Part shown: one piece after another, positions 7,975 through 16,794 of the stretch
Layout of the letters: each line of letters begins with the position of its first letter
Position numbering within the stretch: position 1 is the first letter of the stretch
DNA from: Candidatus Rifleibacteriota bacterium
Lineage (GTDB): Bacteria > Muiribacteriota > Ozemobacteria > Ozemobacterales > Ozemobacteraceae
Direction of reading: 5' to 3'
Assembly (NCBI GenBank): GCA_015233565.1
Contig: JADFXM010000015.1
Span: forward strand, 62,001-126,000
Length of the DNA stretch: 64,000 nucleotides
Position numbers and translations under genes: made by a program
Notes under the pieces: model-generated
The model's database searches: none
Told to the model about the DNA's origin: nothing
What the model saw: the letters and a program-made list of their open reading frames with translations, nothing else

Positions 7975-9008
7975 TCCCAACCTAGCATCATACTGTTCAA
8001 TCCACTTCCAATGCCAATAAAAGCGACTTTGTCACCTTTTTGGAGGAATTCCCGATCATTGGCGATGGATGCGGTTACTGGAAGGGAAACGGTTCCCATG
8101 TTTCCAAGGTATTGGAAGGTCGAGAAATCCTTTTCTGGGGGAATATTTAACGCTCCAAGAATTGCCTCTCGGTTTGCCGAAGCGACCTGGTGTGAGATGA
8201 GCTTGTCAACATCAGTATTTTTCCATCCCATTTCCTGAAAAAAAGCCGCCCCGACTTTTTTGATCAGTTCCCCGCCATGCTTTAAAAGTCCGATGCCGTC
8301 AGTCTCAATATATTGTGTGGCTCGTGGAGGTTTCTGTTTATCGATTCCCCAATGGCACATTTCGTGATGTTCAGGAGCAGCCATTGCCACCCCTCCCAAT
8401 AAGCGGGGTTTCTTTCCACCGTAAGAGCCGTCACTTAAGATTACGCCAACTGCTCCGGAACCGCCGGTTAAAGTTGCGAAGGCTTTTTTGAAAAATTCCA
8501 TAGTTCCATCTTTAATCATTTGATTCATCATAATTTCCGTGATTTCACGAGCGGTTTCACATGCAACCACTAAGCCCGCTTTTATCTGCCCCAACTCAAT
8601 TTTGTTGGCGATTTCAACAATTCCATTTAGGACCCCAAGACAGGCGTTTGAAAGGTCGAACAGAATTGCATTTGGTTTGAGTCCAAGTTTATGGGCAACT
8701 GCACATGCTGTTGCCGGCTCAAAATGATCCCGACAAACCCCCCCGTAGACTAACGCACCAATCTCAGATGCAGGAATGTCAGCTTCTTCCAAAGCTTTTT
8801 TGGCAGCCTTCGATGCTTCTTCGGAATTTATGTGATCAGGTTTCCACCATCTTCGCTCTCTTATTCCAGTCAATACTTCCAATTGCCCTGGTTGTAAATG
8901 AAGTTTTCGATACAAAGGTTCGAGACGCTGTTCGATCCAGCCTGATGTAATAACGTTCGGCGCCAATTCGTATCCAATTGCTTCAAGAAAAACACGCGAA
9001 TATTTCAT
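7968..9008 (-). CDS. oleA: OleA, head-to-head acyl condensing thiolase
   Basis: Thiolase-superfamily enzyme of 346 residues related to FabH. OleA joins two activated fatty acyl chains into a 2-alkyl-3-ketoacid, the committed step of long-chain olefin synthesis. The nucleophilic Cys is C123 in SNACLGVLNG. The segment VCRDHFEPATA contains E97, at the place of the glutamate that assists catalysis in Xanthomonas OleA (Glu117). Late motifs ISHQVASANREA and QYLGNMGTVSLP carry the His and Asn of the thiolase site. CGGAG lies 8 bases before the ATG. It is the first ole gene after the megasynthase, 172 bases downstream, and overlaps oleB. Known OleA enzymes use acyl-CoA; here the partner may be an ACP-bound polyene, which is inference. 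Confidence 0.92.
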   Translation of the reverse strand: MKYSRVFLEAIGYELAPNVITSGWIEQRLEPLYRKLHLQPGQLEVLTGIRERRWWKPDHINSEEASKAAKKALEEADIPASEIGALVYGGVCRDHFEPATACAVAHKLGLKPNAILFDLSNACLGVLNGIVEIANKIELGQIKAGLVVACETAREITEIMMNQMIKDGTMEFFKKAFATLTGGSGAVGVILSDGSYGGKKPRLLGGVAMAAPEHHEMCHWGIDKQKPPRATQYIETDGIGLLKHGGELIKKVGAAFFQEMGWKNTDVDKLISHQVASANREAILGALNIPPEKDFSTFQYLGNMGTVSLPVTASIANDREFLQKGDKVAFIGIGSGLNSMMLGWEW

Positions 9009-9125
9009 TTTTTCACTCCGAGATTTTCAGCGGATCAAACCTAACAACCTATTTAATTTCCAAATTTTCCAAATCCTAAATAACTTTTACAGCGTCTATT
9101 CCTAAATCAGCTATTTTTGCTTGAT

Positions 9126-9155
9126 CAAACCAAACAAATTCAAACCAAACAAATT
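9126..9155. repeat. Short tandem repeat in the pfa-oleA gap
   Basis: CAAACCAAACAAATT occurs twice in direct tandem (9126-9140 and 9141-9155) in the 172-base gap between the megasynthase and oleA. No terminator hairpin is visible in this gap, so read-through into oleA is likely. Confidence 0.7.
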
Positions 9156-9180
9156 TTTCCAATTCTAAATTACTTCTATT

Positions 9181-12100
9181 CTAAACTACTTTCAACGAAA
9201 AATCTTTCATCTTATATATCATTAAACCGTCAACCTTCAAGTATCCATTTCCAGTAATAATGAAATTTTCATCATCGATATGGGTGATGATTGCATCTAC
9301 TTCCATGATTTTATTTGTTGGTAACACTTGCCCGCGATACGACCAGATGTGGGTATGGTTTAAGTTCATGGAAAGACATTTCATTTCCCGATTTTTAATT
9401 CTTTTTCCCCATCTTTTTGCAGCAAAGATTTTTAAAAGCTGCATGAAGGCTTCAAGTCCCAGGGAGCCAGGCATTACCGGATCCTGATAAAAATGCGCTT
9501 TGAAAAACCATTCATTACGGTCGATTTGCTTTCTTCCTTTAATAAAACCTCGTCCTGATGGCCCTCCATCAGGGATAAAAAGGACAATCTCATCAATCAT
9601 TTTGTATGACTTGGATGGAAGCCATGAAGTCAGCAGTTCGGAGCTTTCGGCTTCCCTTGGATTGAATGGGTATTCATTTGGTAATTCCAGTGTGATAGCG
9701 CGATTAATTTCCTCGGGACTTGGTAAATAGGTTTTTTCTCCCAGAATTCCAACTTGCTGAGAAAGAGCTTCGGGAGTAAAAAATCCAAATGAAGTGTCGC
9801 CCTTTAATAGTAATTTGCCGGTTTTCGACGAGACTAAGAGGTCAAACCACATTATTATCATTCCGGCTGATTGGGCAACTTTGGTGGACTTAACCCGGCT
9901 GATCAGGACTCCGGTTTCATTAGTGACATCATCAAGCAAAATCAATTTTCCATCCAGATTTCTGTAGTGCAAATCGGTTTTATTGGTAAGTGCACATCCC
10001 ATGAATGCAGAATACCATCCGCAAACCTGTAGAGGGACTTCCAGGAGAACTGAAAAAGGAAGGCTTTTCTGTCTGTTTGCTTTTAAATACCATGCAGATT
10101 CCGGAATCTGGTAATAACCTTCAACTTCTCCGCCTGATTTAAATTTGAATTTTTCAGCTTTTACATCAGTAATTCCATCCAAAAAAAGGAATGGAGGACC
10201 GGGCAAGCGGGCAAGAAATCGCTCAGAATCAAAAACCCTGAATTCAGGGCCAAAACACTCTGAAGGATTTCCAATTGAGTATGACTTGATCTGTTCACCC
10301 GTATAAAGTGTCGGTATGTCTGACGTTTTTGGAATCCTGGTTTTTGCGCGTCGTTCCCAGGTTTTTTCGAACTCCGTGAACGTTGTACCGGTCATTCGGA
10401 TAGACATATCGGTTACTTGTACGATAGCTCTTCCGTCGGCAAACATTATTGCGTCACCGATCGCATAAGGTTCGGGATCATATCCAATTTTTTTGAGGGA
10501 AATTTCATAAACCGCTTTTTTTGTTCCCGGAATAACCTGTCCACGACATCTTAGGCGGCTTTTAACGCCAATTACCGGCTCAAAGGCTGTAACTCCCTTG
10601 TTGGCAACCCATCCCATTCTTAACAAAAACACTCTTAATGCGTGGCAACAGGATTCATACATCAGGGTTCCCGGCATGACCTGGTCGTCGGAGAAGTGAC
10701 AAGTCAAAAACCATGAATCATTGTGTATATCGATTTCCGCCCTGATTAACCCAAGGCCAAAGCGTCCACCTGAGGGGTCCAGAAGGGTTACTCTGTCGAT
10801 AAGCGATAATGTTCCGCCGGGGATTGTAAGAGGGTCATTCAAATCAAGACCTTCAAATTCTTCACCGAAGGCTTTGACTAAATTTCCCTTCCTTAATTCA
10901 TTAAGTTGGATTTCAGAGAAAGTTTCTTTAATAAACTTGGGTCCATTCTTAATTGGGGAAGGTGGTACTTGCGGCATCGGACACAAATCCTCTTCTTTTA
11001 GTACTAGCCCTCTTCCTTCTTTCAATTGCAGATCAGTAAAAAAGCCTGCACAGCCTTCGCGCATGGTTATTAAATGCTTCCCATCTACTGTTCCGTCGAA
11101 CTGGAAAAAGAACATGTAAGTGTCAGCCTGTCTGATGAAGCGATCTATCTTTATATCGTAATTGATTGTGGCTCCAACCCTTGGGAGTGGCCCATGGAAT
11201 GTGACAATTGCATCAAGGAGCCGGTAAACGCTCAGCCCCTTGGTTTTGAAATCAGCTCCAAGCCATGCAGACAAAAAGAGATCGGCTTGCCCGGCTTCGA
11301 CTGCGAGTCCGGTGGGGATACAGTTTGAATCGAGATACCAGGCATTTTCCACAACATCGTGCTCAGTAACAACTCGTCCTGAGCCAAGTTTTAAGCGTGC
11401 TCCGGAAACAGTTAATATGCGATCGACAAAATTTAAAGGTTCGTCAGGAAGTCTGACACGAGTTGGAAAGCTATCGATTTCGGCGAAATCCGGGCCTAGC
11501 ACCTTGCCAATCTTCCCTATGGCAAATTCCATTGAAGCTGCACGGTCCATGAAAATAGGGGAGTGTTGTTCTCTTTTCATCAATGTGTGAGCGGGTATAA
11601 AATTGACAGATTGGTTCGAGCGAGCACTTTTGTTTAAGTCTGGGGTGGGACAGGAAGGAGAAGCCGGAGTATGAGGGGGAGGGGAAAATGTGGCTTTAAA
11701 AGATGTTTCAGGATGGTAATTTGTACTGGAATCATCATTCAGCTTTGTTTCATGAGTTCGAACGCCTAACGGTATATGCTCGGCCGGGGTCCGGCTTTGT
11801 GAGGGATGATTGCCATCGTTCACCAGAAAGTTCGTTTCAGAAGAGACGTTCCTATCGTTGGTATCAGGATGTGTCGACATCAATTGTGATGACTCCATTC
11901 CGTGCGGCTCTATGTTTGAAGCATTAGGCGGAGTGCTCATATGTTTTTTAAGCAATAAAAGCTGCGTATCAGTCATTGCCTGACTGAACCGTAAAAAAAC
12001 CTCGTGAGCCTCAGCAACTGCCTTCCTTGGCTGAGTGAATTTATCTAACACCCATTTTGAATATCCGGTGTCATTGGTACAAGATGAATCACCGTTGCTC

Positions 12101-15100
12101 GATAGCTTATCATTACTTGATAAGCTATTGTTATTCATTACGACTGGAGGAATGTTGCCGGAATTTATTACCTGTCCAGAGTTATTGAGTTTGCTGACTT
12201 GTTGAGTTGCGGGCTCATTGCCAGAATTATCTGAAAAATTAACGGAAGCACTTTCAGAGTTCTGGCCTCCTGGTTTGGATGAATCAAGACTGTTCTGACT
12301 GTGAAGAAAAGAGTTATTCCCATTTGGATTCATTTGCGGATTACCTTTGCTTATCGTTTCCAGTAGAGATGATGTTTCAATCCGGCTAAAGTTGGGGTGG
12401 GGAGTAGTATGGAGATGGATACTAGGTAAGGAAAGTTTTGGGAGATTGGAAGCGATGTCATAATTTGAGCTGGCAGAATCAGGCAAAGTGATTTTTTTCC
12501 CGGAAAAAAAGTCGCATAAAAAGCTTTTTGCCACTGTGAGTTTTACATATTGTAGAATTTTTGGTCTATCCAGGGTTGATTTTTCAGGAATGTCTGCAAA
12601 AAGCGGGGAAAGATCAACCTCAACTCCCTCGGATAAAAGTGCAGCCAAAAGTCTCATCAATCCGCCAATTTCACTCTGTCCAGGCTGGGAGACTCCACGG
12701 GCAAAATAATTTTGGGAACCCAGAATACGGTAAATCATTCTGGTACAAGTGGTTCTAGGGCCAACTTCAATGAATATTCCGGCATTTTTAGAATATGCTT
12801 CGTTAATCATGGCCGGGAAATTGATTGTACTGATTGCCTGGGCTTTATATGATTCAGCGATACTTTCTGAATCCGGGACGAAGGATTTTCCAAATCCGGA
12901 GCTGAAAAATATTTTTTCCGAAGGTGGATAGGAATCAAAATGATGAAGCGCTCGGTATTTGTCCGCGACTGGAATTGCAGCCTCGCAATGAACGGTTGAA
13001 ACTCCTTCAAGTGGGAAAAAGTGGCATCCGAGTTCACGGACTGCAGCTTCAACCATTGTTCTCTGGCCGCCAATTACGCATTCTCCAGGGGTATTGATAA
13101 TTAAAATGTAGACCTTTTCAAAGTTGCGAATTACTTTTTCAACGATTTCTGCTGAGCGGTCTACGACACCCAAGTACCATTCAACCTTTTGGTTATTTCC
13201 AACTCCCCATCTATTTTTGGCGGAAAGACATTCCCCCACGAGATCGGATGTAAAAAGGGACGATTGAAGCATTCTCTCAACCATTTCGTCGCGATTTTGC
13301 CAGGTTCTTGTCGAAAAATATCCGGCAGTTTCGCCAAGACTATAACCAACAATGAATTCCGGCTCGATTTTAAAACCACGCAGAAGATCGCTAAGAAAGA
13401 CACAATAAGCCACGTGCCCAAAGACCAGGGAATTATGGTCAGCTTGAAATTTTTCCATTGCAATGGTTTCCCAACCTTTTTCCCAGGACAAACGCCACGG
13501 AGTCTGTAAATCAGCTGCAAACTGTGACAAAAGATATTTGTTTTCGTGATCAGCTTTTCTCAAACATCCTGGAAATATGCAGGATAGTTCAGTTCCCATT
13601 CCAAGATGTTGAGTTCCGGAGCCTGGAAATACAAAAGTAATTTTCTTCGAGTGGGCAATAGGATTTGCGGAATAGAAAAACTTTTCATCTCGTCCCGGAA
13701 TTGCGCTTCCTTCAGGAATGCTACCGGAAGATTCAGTATTCGGAATGATAGTATTTTCAGCAAACAGAAGCTTGTTTTCCAATTCAGAAAAATTGGAGGC
13801 GATAATTGAAAGGCAAACGCCCAATCGTTCATTTTTTGCAGCTTCTCTCCACCAGTCGGCAGCTATTTGTGCCAAATCGATGATCGAACGAGTGTCAGAA
13901 CCTTTACGGGCATCAATTCGGGAATCGATAAAATTTCGGAATTCTCGAATTTTCATTCCCATTTCGGAAGCTTTTGGAGCTTTAATTGGAAAAATAAATT
14001 CTGGAAGGAAGCCTAGTGGGCGTATTCGCTCGCCTTCATCGGAAAAATTTTCCTCATTGGCTTCCAGCACGATATGAATGGCTGAACCATCGGTGCTCAA
14101 AGAATTTACGGCTGCCCGGCGAGGCCCATTTTGACGATTTCTGAACCAGAAATTTGTGCTTTGCGGAACAAAAAAGAAATTATCAAATTCTTCAAGGGTC
14201 GAGAGTGGTTTCTCAAAACGATTCATTGGGGGCAACATTTGTTGATAAAGACAGAGGCTCGCTTTAATTAACGAAGCCAAACCACTGGAACATCCTGTGT
14301 GCCCGATTACTGTTTTTACGGAGCCAATTGCGCATTTTCTTTTTTTATCTGAAAATGTTGAATGTGCTGATTTTGTGTCTTTTTGCAGATTTTGAGAATT
14401 GTTCGAAACGAACTGTGCGATAGCTTTGGTTTCAACTTGGTCTTCGGATGGTTTTCCAGTGCCATTTAATTCAAGATATCCCACTTCATTAATGGAAAAC
14501 CCCGATTCTGTATAGGCCTTCTTTAAGGCTTGAGAACAGGCCTCCGAATTTGGAAAAGGCTCCAGGGGACTTCCTCCACATGCGATACCTATTCCCTTTA
14601 TGATAGCATAAATCCGATCGCCATCTCGTTTGGCATCGGAAAGCCTTTTAAGAACGATGGCTCCGGCGCCTTCCCCGGGGAAACAGCCGGTTGAGGTGGC
14701 ATCAAATGGAGGGGCTGAATTTTCGTGGAATATTTTCCGTGATTTGTCGATTGCCAGCAAGTGACGTAAATCTCCTGAAAAATCTACGGTTCCCACGAGA
14801 GCGGTATCGATTTCCCTTCTCTGCAAGGCCCTGTAAGCGACATTAACTGCTTTAAGTCCGGAGTTTTCCTCACTTGAAATAGTGTGGGAGGGGCCTCCCA
14901 CTCTAAATTCACGGGCAATGCGGCTTGCGACAATTCCCCCAAGGCTTCCCACTGTTCGGTTACTGGTTAGTGGTTTGAATAGGGAAGATAATTTCGAATT
15001 AGAGCCGCGGAATGATGGATTCTGCCACCTAAGACTAAAATTTGTACTGTCTAAATCCAGTCCGAGGCCTATGAAGACTCCCCATTTCAACGGGTCTCCC

Positions 15101-16794
15101 AATTTGCCTTTTGTATTTTTTAAAGCAGCATCAACGGTTAAAAGCATTAAAAGTTGTTGGGGAAGCATGTCTGCTATTTCTGCAGGGGAAATTCGAAACT
15201 TTCCTATTTCTGCATTTATTTCAGAAATAAATGCGCCATGGCAATATTTTGAATCAGTTCCAATGCCATGTCTGTTAAAATCGGTTGTTTGCTGGGGTTT
15301 CCCGGATAATACAGCCTTTTGGAAGAGTGCCAGGTTCTGAAGTGAACCAAACTTTGTTCCCATTCCCACGATTGCAACTGGTTCATCTGTTTCAGTAAAC
15401 TTGTCAGTGTTTATTGCAAAAACTTTTTTTGCAGTAGATTCCTGTTCTTGCCCGGTCCATTCTTCAAGCAAGAGATGGCCGTTAATTCCGCCAAATCCAA
15501 ATCCGCTCAAGGCAGCTCTTCTGGGTTCGCCCCTTTTGGTGGGTTCCCAGGGTTGGGGCTTAGTGGGGACAAAAAATGGCGATTCATCCATTTGAAGCTT
15601 TGGATCAGAGTATTCAAAGTTTGCTTCCGGAGGTATTACTTTATTTTGCAATGCGAAAATAAGTTTCATTAATCCTGCAGCACTTGCGCCGGTTAAAAGA
15701 TGTCCAATATTGGATTTAACTGACCCGATTGCACAGGATTTCAGTGGTATTTTTAACCCTTTCCACATTTGTCTGAGGCTCTCAAATTCAACTGCATCAC
15801 CTGTGGGTGTTCCTGTACCATGACATTCAACAAGATTTACCATGTCAGGAGTCCAGTTGGCAGCTTGATAAGCTGATTTCATTGCACGCAGTTGCCCCTC
15901 GGTGTCTGGGGCAAGTAGACTGCCGCCTATATCGTTAGAAAGACCGATACCTCTAATTACTCCGAAAATTTTATCGCGGTCCGTGATGGCATCGTCCAGC
16001 CTTTTTAAAACAAACATTCCGGCCCCTTCCCCAACTACCAATCCATCAGCCCTCTTTTCAAAAGGCCTGCACATGCCACTGGGAGAGAGGGCTCTGAGTT
16101 GAGTGAATCCCATTTGTGTAAAAATGGAAGATGGGCGTCCCACACCGCCTGATATCATCAGATCAGCTCTTTTGGAATTCAACTCTTCGCACGCAAGTTT
16201 TATGGCGTAAATTGATGACGCACAGGCTGCGTCAAGAGTATAAAATCCTGCATTGAAGCCAAGCGCTCGGGAGAGCATTCCAGCCGGTAAACTTGCGGAA
16301 AATCGATTTAACGGGTTTCCGGAAAATTTTTTTTCGGGATTTTGGGAATTGTTCCCATAAACTTCCCAGGTAAGTTCGTTGGTGGTATCGGTAGGAAGAA
16401 TAATATTGGCAATTATTATCCCCGATTTATCAGGGTTAAAAGTCTTCTGATTGGAAGATTCAAGGGCTGCGGCTCCGGTGGCGAGGGTCAAGTGGAACAA
16501 TTGATCTAGTTGGGACATGAAATTTCCGGAAATTCCGAATTTTTCCCCATTAAACTCAATAGGATCCATCAGGCAGGCTTTTAAAGAGACAACTTTATCG
16601 TTCGGACCATAACCTTTCCCAAGGAAAGTTTCCGGTTTTTCCGGCCACCTTCCTGAAGGAATGTCTCTAACTGAATAGAAACCCCGATAAATATTTTCCC
16701 AGAATCCCTGTAAGGTGGATGATCCCGGGAAATAGCCACCTATTCCAATAATGGCAACGGGTCTGAATGAACCTTCCTGTTTATCATCCGGCAT
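9181..16794 (-). CDS. pfaC: PfaC-like megasynthase subunit, KS-CLF-AT-DH-DH
   Basis: 2537-residue iterative type I fatty acid/polyketide synthase. Domain order: ketosynthase (about 10-455; active C191 in DAACASS, His in ECHGTGTPTGD and NIGHLLTG); chain-length factor (about 475-930) where the Cys position is Glu (TISSEENSG, near residue 640); acyltransferase of PfaB type (about 1055-1450; GSGTQHLG near 1060, GYSLGE near 1149); a Ser/Asn/Pro-rich linker (about 1530-1770); then two FabA-like dehydratase units, i.e. four hot-dog folds from about 1780. Catalytic segments are CHFSDDQVMPGTLMYE near 2038 and HFYQDPVMPGSLGLEAF near 2438. The protein ends after the last dehydratase with no enoyl reductase. 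As I recall, an AT fused between CLF and DH also occurs in myxobacterial PUFA synthases. Translation is coupled to pfaA by TGATG. Confidence 0.9.
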   Translation of the reverse strand: MPDDKQEGSFRPVAIIGIGGYFPGSSTLQGFWENIYRGFYSVRDIPSGRWPEKPETFLGKGYGPNDKVVSLKACLMDPIEFNGEKFGISGNFMSQLDQLFHLTLATGAAALESSNQKTFNPDKSGIIIANIILPTDTTNELTWEVYGNNSQNPEKKFSGNPLNRFSASLPAGMLSRALGFNAGFYTLDAACASSIYAIKLACEELNSKRADLMISGGVGRPSSIFTQMGFTQLRALSPSGMCRPFEKRADGLVVGEGAGMFVLKRLDDAITDRDKIFGVIRGIGLSNDIGGSLLAPDTEGQLRAMKSAYQAANWTPDMVNLVECHGTGTPTGDAVEFESLRQMWKGLKIPLKSCAIGSVKSNIGHLLTGASAAGLMKLIFALQNKVIPPEANFEYSDPKLQMDESPFFVPTKPQPWEPTKRGEPRRAALSGFGFGGINGHLLLEEWTGQEQESTAKKVFAINTDKFTETDEPVAIVGMGTKFGSLQNLALFQKAVLSGKPQQTTDFNRHGIGTDSKYCHGAFISEINAEIGKFRISPAEIADMLPQQLLMLLTVDAALKNTKGKLGDPLKWGVFIGLGLDLDSTNFSLRWQNPSFRGSNSKLSSLFKPLTSNRTVGSLGGIVASRIAREFRVGGPSHTISSEENSGLKAVNVAYRALQRREIDTALVGTVDFSGDLRHLLAIDKSRKIFHENSAPPFDATSTGCFPGEGAGAIVLKRLSDAKRDGDRIYAIIKGIGIACGGSPLEPFPNSEACSQALKKAYTESGFSINEVGYLELNGTGKPSEDQVETKAIAQFVSNNSQNLQKDTKSAHSTFSDKKRKCAIGSVKTVIGHTGCSSGLASLIKASLCLYQQMLPPMNRFEKPLSTLEEFDNFFFVPQSTNFWFRNRQNGPRRAAVNSLSTDGSAIHIVLEANEENFSDEGERIRPLGFLPEFIFPIKAPKASEMGMKIREFRNFIDSRIDARKGSDTRSIIDLAQIAADWWREAAKNERLGVCLSIIASNFSELENKLLFAENTIIPNTESSGSIPEGSAIPGRDEKFFYSANPIAHSKKITFVFPGSGTQHLGMGTELSCIFPGCLRKADHENKYLLSQFAADLQTPWRLSWEKGWETIAMEKFQADHNSLVFGHVAYCVFLSDLLRGFKIEPEFIVGYSLGETAGYFSTRTWQNRDEMVERMLQSSLFTSDLVGECLSAKNRWGVGNNQKVEWYLGVVDRSAEIVEKVIRNFEKVYILIINTPGECVIGGQRTMVEAAVRELGCHFFPLEGVSTVHCEAAIPVADKYRALHHFDSYPPSEKIFFSSGFGKSFVPDSESIAESYKAQAISTINFPAMINEAYSKNAGIFIEVGPRTTCTRMIYRILGSQNYFARGVSQPGQSEIGGLMRLLAALLSEGVEVDLSPLFADIPEKSTLDRPKILQYVKLTVAKSFLCDFFSGKKITLPDSASSNYDIASNLPKLSLPSIHLHTTPHPNFSRIETSSLLETISKGNPQMNPNGNNSFLHSQNSLDSSKPGGQNSESASVNFSDNSGNEPATQQVSKLNNSGQVINSGNIPPVVMNNNSLSSNDKLSSNGDSSCTNDTGYSKWVLDKFTQPRKAVAEAHEVFLRFSQAMTDTQLLLLKKHMSTPPNASNIEPHGMESSQLMSTHPDTNDRNVSSETNFLVNDGNHPSQSRTPAEHIPLGVRTHETKLNDDSSTNYHPETSFKATFSPPPHTPASPSCPTPDLNKSARSNQSVNFIPAHTLMKREQHSPIFMDRAASMEFAIGKIGKVLGPDFAEIDSFPTRVRLPDEPLNFVDRILTVSGARLKLGSGRVVTEHDVVENAWYLDSNCIPTGLAVEAGQADLFLSAWLGADFKTKGLSVYRLLDAIVTFHGPLPRVGATINYDIKIDRFIRQADTYMFFFQFDGTVDGKHLITMREGCAGFFTDLQLKEGRGLVLKEEDLCPMPQVPPSPIKNGPKFIKETFSEIQLNELRKGNLVKAFGEEFEGLDLNDPLTIPGGTLSLIDRVTLLDPSGGRFGLGLIRAEIDIHNDSWFLTCHFSDDQVMPGTLMYESCCHALRVFLLRMGWVANKGVTAFEPVIGVKSRLRCRGQVIPGTKKAVYEISLKKIGYDPEPYAIGDAIMFADGRAIVQVTDMSIRMTGTTFTEFEKTWERRAKTRIPKTSDIPTLYTGEQIKSYSIGNPSECFGPEFRVFDSERFLARLPGPPFLFLDGITDVKAEKFKFKSGGEVEGYYQIPESAWYLKANRQKSLPFSVLLEVPLQVCGWYSAFMGCALTNKTDLHYRNLDGKLILLDDVTNETGVLISRVKSTKVAQSAGMIIMWFDLLVSSKTGKLLLKGDTSFGFFTPEALSQQVGILGEKTYLPSPEEINRAITLELPNEYPFNPREAESSELLTSWLPSKSYKMIDEIVLFIPDGGPSGRGFIKGRKQIDRNEWFFKAHFYQDPVMPGSLGLEAFMQLLKIFAAKRWGKRIKNREMKCLSMNLNHTHIWSYRGQVLPTNKIMEVDAIITHIDDENFIITGNGYLKVDGLMIYKMKDFSLKVV

